Below, piece after piece: positions 60,934 through 64,000 of a stretch of 64,000 bases of DNA. Source of the stretch: Jejuia sp. UBA6058 (GTDB taxonomy: Bacteria; Bacteroidota; Bacteroidia; Flavobacteriales; Flavobacteriaceae). Position 1 is the stretch's first letter. Each line of letters begins with the position of its first letter. A program made the position numbers and the translations under genes. The notes below the pieces were generated by a model that saw nothing but the letters and a program-made list of their open reading frames with translations, did not search any database and had not been told where the DNA came from. Where the stretch lies: the NCBI GenBank assembly GCA_002428965.1, contig DIYI01000005.1, positions 124,829 through 188,828 on the forward strand, written 5' to 3'.

Positions 60934-62133
60934 ATGACTAATATCTTAACGCTTCTCTACATAGGGAATGCAACAGAATATTTTAAGCCTTTTGATCAAA
61001 AGAACAACCTGTCTTTTATTTTTCTTGAGGATAGTGTAAAAGCTATAAACTATTTGGAATCAGATAAATCTGTTGACGCGATTATATGCGATTTTATGTT
61101 ACCAGGTAATAACGGTTTGTATCTGTATGAGTGGATAAAGGAAAACTCAAAGCACAAGGATGTACCATTTATATTGCTGTCAAAAGAATTTAGCGATAAG
61201 ATATACAAACGATCATTTAAAAAACGTGTAAATGATTATTATGTTATAAATGATACTTCCGCAGAGGACATTATAGAACGAGTAAAGTTTCTTTATGAAA
61301 ATAAAGGTATTACATCTTCCACAAATTTACCCGAGCTGGTGGATGAAGAGTATAAAATGCCTTGGTCTAAGCGTATTTTTGATATTGCGGTGGCCTCAGC
61401 GGTACTTTTGGCAGCTTCACCATTTTTACTGTTAATTATTTTAGCAATCAGGTTTGAGTCCAAGGGTAAAGTTTATTATATCTCTAAACGGGTAGGAAGG
61501 AAAACATTTGATTTCTATAAACTGCGTTCAATGAGATCTGGCGCTGATGAATTACTAAAGAAATTAGCAAAGGAGAAGAACCAATATAATACTGCACCTC
61601 AAGTTGAGGAAGAAAAAGAAACGGAACCTTGTCCTAGATGCAGTGCATTACCCGAAGGACAAAGTTGTTCCCCTTTAATGCATTTTGATACTTATAGCAT
61701 TTGTGATTACTGGTATAATCACCAAAAGGCGGAAAAGGCCAAACGCAATTCTGCCTTTGTAAAAATAGTAGATGATCCTCGAATAACAAGAGTAGGTAAG
61801 TTTATCAGAAATACAAGTATTGATGAGTTGCCTCAGTTAATTAATGTTTTAAAAGGAGATATGTCTATTGTTGGTAATAGGCCTTTACCTGTTTACGAAG
61901 CAGAATTAATTACAGCTGACGATATTTCAAAACGCTTTCTGGCACCTCCAGGAATTACTGGCCTTTGGCAAGTTGAGCTTCGTGGTAGAGGAGGTGATAT
62001 GTCAGAAGAAGAGCGCATGCGGTTGGATAATGAGTATGCCGAACAATTTAGAGGCAACAACTATTCATTTTGGTATGACATGAAATTAATTTTAAGAACT
62101 ATACCAGCATTATTACAAAAAGATACAGTTTAA
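60934..62133 (+). CDS. Receiver-fused sugar transferase (polyprenyl-phosphate glycosylphosphotransferase)
   Basis: The 399-residue protein has an N-terminal CheY-like domain (about 1-125) with the acceptor Asp53 in AIICDFMLPGNNG, but lacking the N-terminal acidic pair (TLLYIGNAT) and having no clear switch lysine. A bacterial sugar transferase (about 145-399) follows, with one membrane helix AVASAVLLAASPFLLLIILA, SKRVGRKTFDFYKLRSMRSG, and late SIDELPQLINVLKGDMSIVG and APPGITGLWQVELRGRG. Between 225 and 260 is an insert with Cys233, 236, 245 and 257. It transfers the first sugar phosphate to undecaprenyl phosphate. Confidence 0.9.
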   Translation: MTNILTLLYIGNATEYFKPFDQKNNLSFIFLEDSVKAINYLESDKSVDAIICDFMLPGNNGLYLYEWIKENSKHKDVPFILLSKEFSDKIYKRSFKKRVNDYYVINDTSAEDIIERVKFLYENKGITSSTNLPELVDEEYKMPWSKRIFDIAVASAVLLAASPFLLLIILAIRFESKGKVYYISKRVGRKTFDFYKLRSMRSGADELLKKLAKEKNQYNTAPQVEEEKETEPCPRCSALPEGQSCSPLMHFDTYSICDYWYNHQKAEKAKRNSAFVKIVDDPRITRVGKFIRNTSIDELPQLINVLKGDMSIVGNRPLPVYEAELITADDISKRFLAPPGITGLWQVELRGRGGDMSEEERMRLDNEYAEQFRGNNYSFWYDMKLILRTIPALLQKDTV

Positions 62134-62164
62134 ATAAATAAAAAGTAAGAAAGAGAAATTAATT

Positions 62165-62914
62165 ATGCCCTCAACTTTTAAGCTTATAGTATTCATAATT
62201 TTAATCATGACGCCTCATTGTATTAAGGCTCAAGAAGGAAATAATCTTGATGAAAGTCTTGGTAGAAATCAGATAGATATTCCACCTCTTCAAGTTGTTA
62301 TGGATTCGGTACTTAAACATAACGCTCTAGTACGTTTTAGATCACAGGATATTGAGCTTAAAAAAGAGGCATTGAAGTCTGATAAAATTGACTGGACCAA
62401 GAATTTCGGATTTCAAGCAACATCAGTGTATGGAACTTTCAATAATTTCTCTACTAATGTTGACGCCACACAAGATGTGTCTGCTTTTGCAACTACATCT
62501 AAACAGTTTAATTATCAACTAGGTGCATATCTCAAAATTCCAATTTTCGACATAATTAATCGAAAAAAGTTAATAAAGTTTGCAACAATTCAAGTTGATG
62601 AGGCCAAAACCATGTTAGCACATGAACAGTCTCTAGTGAGACAAGACGTTATCGAGAAATATCAAGATTTACTGTTAAAACAGCGACTACTAAAAATTAA
62701 GGCAGAAAATCTTGGTAATGGTAAAGTAAATATGCAAATGGTTGAGAAGGAATTTAGAAATGGTCTTGTTCCGGTTGCAGAATATGTAAGATTGTCAGAT
62801 ATGACAATGAGAATCCAAACGGACTACGAGATGGCAATGTCTAACTTTTTAGCTGCTAAACAAGTGTTAGAAGACATGGCAGGTTTTGAATTTGGAGTAA
62901 TTAGGTTACAATGA
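62165..62914 (+). CDS. Short TolC-family outer-membrane protein
   Basis: The 249-residue protein has a signal peptide ending CIKAQ and one TolC-type repeat: LQVVMDSVLKHNALVRFR at the start, a coiled helix pair (DEAKTMLAHEQSLVRQDVIE, YEMAMSNFLAAKQVLEDM) and a beta segment. TolC proteins are about twice as long with two repeats, so this is a half-length form. Its stop overlaps the next ATG by 4 bases (ATGA at 62911), so it is not a frameshift product with a continuation. It likely aids polysaccharide export with the Wzz-like protein. Confidence 0.82.
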   Translation: MPSTFKLIVFIILIMTPHCIKAQEGNNLDESLGRNQIDIPPLQVVMDSVLKHNALVRFRSQDIELKKEALKSDKIDWTKNFGFQATSVYGTFNNFSTNVDATQDVSAFATTSKQFNYQLGAYLKIPIFDIINRKKLIKFATIQVDEAKTMLAHEQSLVRQDVIEKYQDLLLKQRLLKIKAENLGNGKVNMQMVEKEFRNGLVPVAEYVRLSDMTMRIQTDYEMAMSNFLAAKQVLEDMAGFEFGVIRLQ

Positions 62915-64000
62915 AAATAATAGAGTTCATAAGGTTAATACTTAAGCACATAGTCTTACTAGCTGTTGTGCCTGTTTTGCTTGCTATTTTGGTAATTATA
63001 TTGACCATGAATCCTTCTTATGAGTATTCTTCAAAGACGGTGCTCTACACAGGTTTGGCATCAGGGTCCTCAATTGAAATGGATAAGAAATTCAATTACT
63101 TTGCCTCTAATACCGATTTTGATAACCTCATTAATCTCATAAATTCAAGAGAAACACAGGAAGAGGTAGCCATTAGTTTATTGGCACAACATTTAATGTT
63201 GGAAAAGGCAGATCCTAAATATATTTCAGAAAAACATTTCAAAGAATTAAAATCTAAAATACCTGACGATTTATATGATCATGTTGTAACAGGTGGAACC
63301 GGCGAACCAGTTGTGAATGATAGTTCTGAAGATAAAGGAGAAGCCCTTTTTCCTAAAGAAATTAATCAGGCCGATTATGAAAAAACAGTTGAGAATTTAA
63401 AGCGCTTGATGACAAGCAGCAGTACTAATTTTGTTTATGAGTTATTAAACTTTGAAGACCCACATTATTCGCTTAAGGCAATAGCTTCAGTTAAAGTTTT
63501 TAGGATAGGAAAGAGTGATTTATTGGAATTGACATACACTTCTAATGATCCGGGAGTTTGCCAACAAACCCTAGCTATTTACAATAGGGTGTGTATAAAG
63601 GGTTATAAGAGAATTAAAGAAAACGGTTCAGATGCTGTAGTAAAGTATTTTGAGGATCAGTTAGCCATGGCGAGTGAGAAACTAGCAGTCGCAGAAAATA
63701 AGTTGCTAGATTTTAATAAATCTTACAATATCATCAACTACTATGAGCAGAGTAAAGCTGTGGCAATTGTTAAGGAGGAAATGGAAGTTGATTACAACAA
63801 TCGTAAGGCAAAATTAGCAGGAATAGCGGCAGCTACAAAAAAACTAGAAAAAAAGCTTGAAATACAGGAACTTATCCAATTAAAAAATAATGATGTAGTA
63901 GAGAAAAAGAAAGAATTAGGTAATCTTAATTTTGAAATTGCTCTTGCTCAGGCAGAACAGGGAACTGATGAAACCTTAGGAGATTCAGAAAAGATAAGCG
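62911..64000 (+). CDS. Wzz/Wzc-like polysaccharide chain-length or export protein, cut by window end
   Basis: An open frame of 363 codons from ATG at 62911 runs off the window end. The protein starts with MKIIEFIRLILKHIVLLAVV and a first membrane helix (VPVLLAILVIILTM), then a periplasmic Wzz-type domain (YEYSSKTVLYTGLASGSS) and long coiled-coil helices (LAMASEKLAVAENKLLDFNK; KLAGIAAATKKLEKKLE). This is the plan of polysaccharide copolymerases, which set chain length and join the inner-membrane export machinery. A second helix or kinase domain, if any, lies beyond the window. Confidence 0.87.
   Translation, partial: MKIIEFIRLILKHIVLLAVVPVLLAILVIILTMNPSYEYSSKTVLYTGLASGSSIEMDKKFNYFASNTDFDNLINLINSRETQEEVAISLLAQHLMLEKADPKYISEKHFKELKSKIPDDLYDHVVTGGTGEPVVNDSSEDKGEALFPKEINQADYEKTVENLKRLMTSSSTNFVYELLNFEDPHYSLKAIASVKVFRIGKSDLLELTYTSNDPGVCQQTLAIYNRVCIKGYKRIKENGSDAVVKYFEDQLAMASEKLAVAENKLLDFNKSYNIINYYEQSKAVAIVKEEMEVDYNNRKAKLAGIAAATKKLEKKLEIQELIQLKNNDVVEKKKELGNLNFEIALAQAEQGTDETLGDSEKIS

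Noticed and set aside
62165..62914. Frameshifted full-length TolC
   Set aside because: The next frame starts by ATGA overlap and codes for a good Wzz-like protein, so no lost TolC half is present downstream.
1..64000. tRNA, rRNA, CRISPR array, integrase, transposase or prophage
   Set aside because: Reading both strands showed no cloverleaf-like gene, no regular direct repeat array and no recombinase motif. A covariance-model search would be decisive for small RNAs.

Overview
The window is chromosomal DNA from a member of the Bacteroidota, most likely a marine or aquatic Flavobacteriaceae species. The evidence is AT-rich sequence, TAnnTTTG-type -7 promoter elements, a TonB receptor paired with a DUF4249 lipoprotein, LytS/LytTR regulators, many short secreted proteins of unknown function, and a nitrate reductase fused to its own FAD reductase. 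I see no tRNA, rRNA, CRISPR array, phage or transposase gene.

Layout. 1-5.6 kb: the end of pcm, a TPMT-like methyltransferase, a GIY-YIG nuclease gene bracketed by 26-nt palindromic repeats, a PNPOx-like protein, a secreted X-Pro dipeptidyl-peptidase-like hydrolase and smpB. 5.7-12.1 kb: ankyrin protein, S41 protease, lpdA, and an exported von Willebrand A protein with a membrane partner. 12.1-18.1 kb: TonB receptor/DUF4249 pair, a nested inverted-repeat element, an ECF sigma factor with a 58-codon ORF and an MscS-type channel, and a methyltransferase. 18.1-31.8 kb: LytS/LytTR two-component pair, ExbB/MotA-like membrane protein, S1/P1 nuclease, DEAD-box helicase, aldose-epimerase-like protein, pabB, tilS, ade and a YheT-type hydrolase. 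31.9-41.3 kb: molybdenum enzymes, namely an IorAB-type hydroxylase with XdhC and a MobA-like nucleotidyltransferase, then an FdhF/YdeP-type oxidoreductase. 41.5-54.3 kb: nitrate/nitrite reduction (nirB, nirD, DUF4202, NarX-like kinase, NarL-like regulator, fused nitrate reductase, rubredoxin-fused sulfite-reductase-like protein). 54.4-58.6 kb: a nitric-oxide-type H-NOX sensor with receiver, PAS kinase, Hpt and LytTR proteins. 59.0-64.0 kb: start of an exopolysaccharide locus (ugd, receiver, receiver-fused sugar transferase, short TolC-like protein, Wzz-like protein cut by the window end).

How the parts may work together. The 32-54 kb region is a molybdenum and nitrogen-oxide redox island. Nitrate is reduced by the Mo/FAD fusion, nitrite by NirBD, and the NarX/NarL-like pair probably senses nitrate or nitrite. 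The nirB and nitrate reductase promoters share a 21-base block ending in the -7 box. Directly downstream, an H-NOX phosphorelay could report nitric oxide, a by-product of nitrite chemistry, and its LytTR output lies just before the polysaccharide genes. The NO-to-polysaccharide link is inference from gene order.

Most notable: (1) the H-NOX/receiver/kinase/Hpt/LytTR set between nitrogen-oxide reductases and polysaccharide genes; (2) palindromic 26-nt repeats that bracket both a GIY-YIG nuclease gene and a ridA-like gene inserted between the NarX-like kinase and its regulator; (3) a sulfite/nitrite-reductase-like protein that has lost the siroheme/[4Fe-4S] cysteines and gained a rubredoxin tail; (4) a receiver-like domain fused to a sugar transferase that carries a four-cysteine insert.
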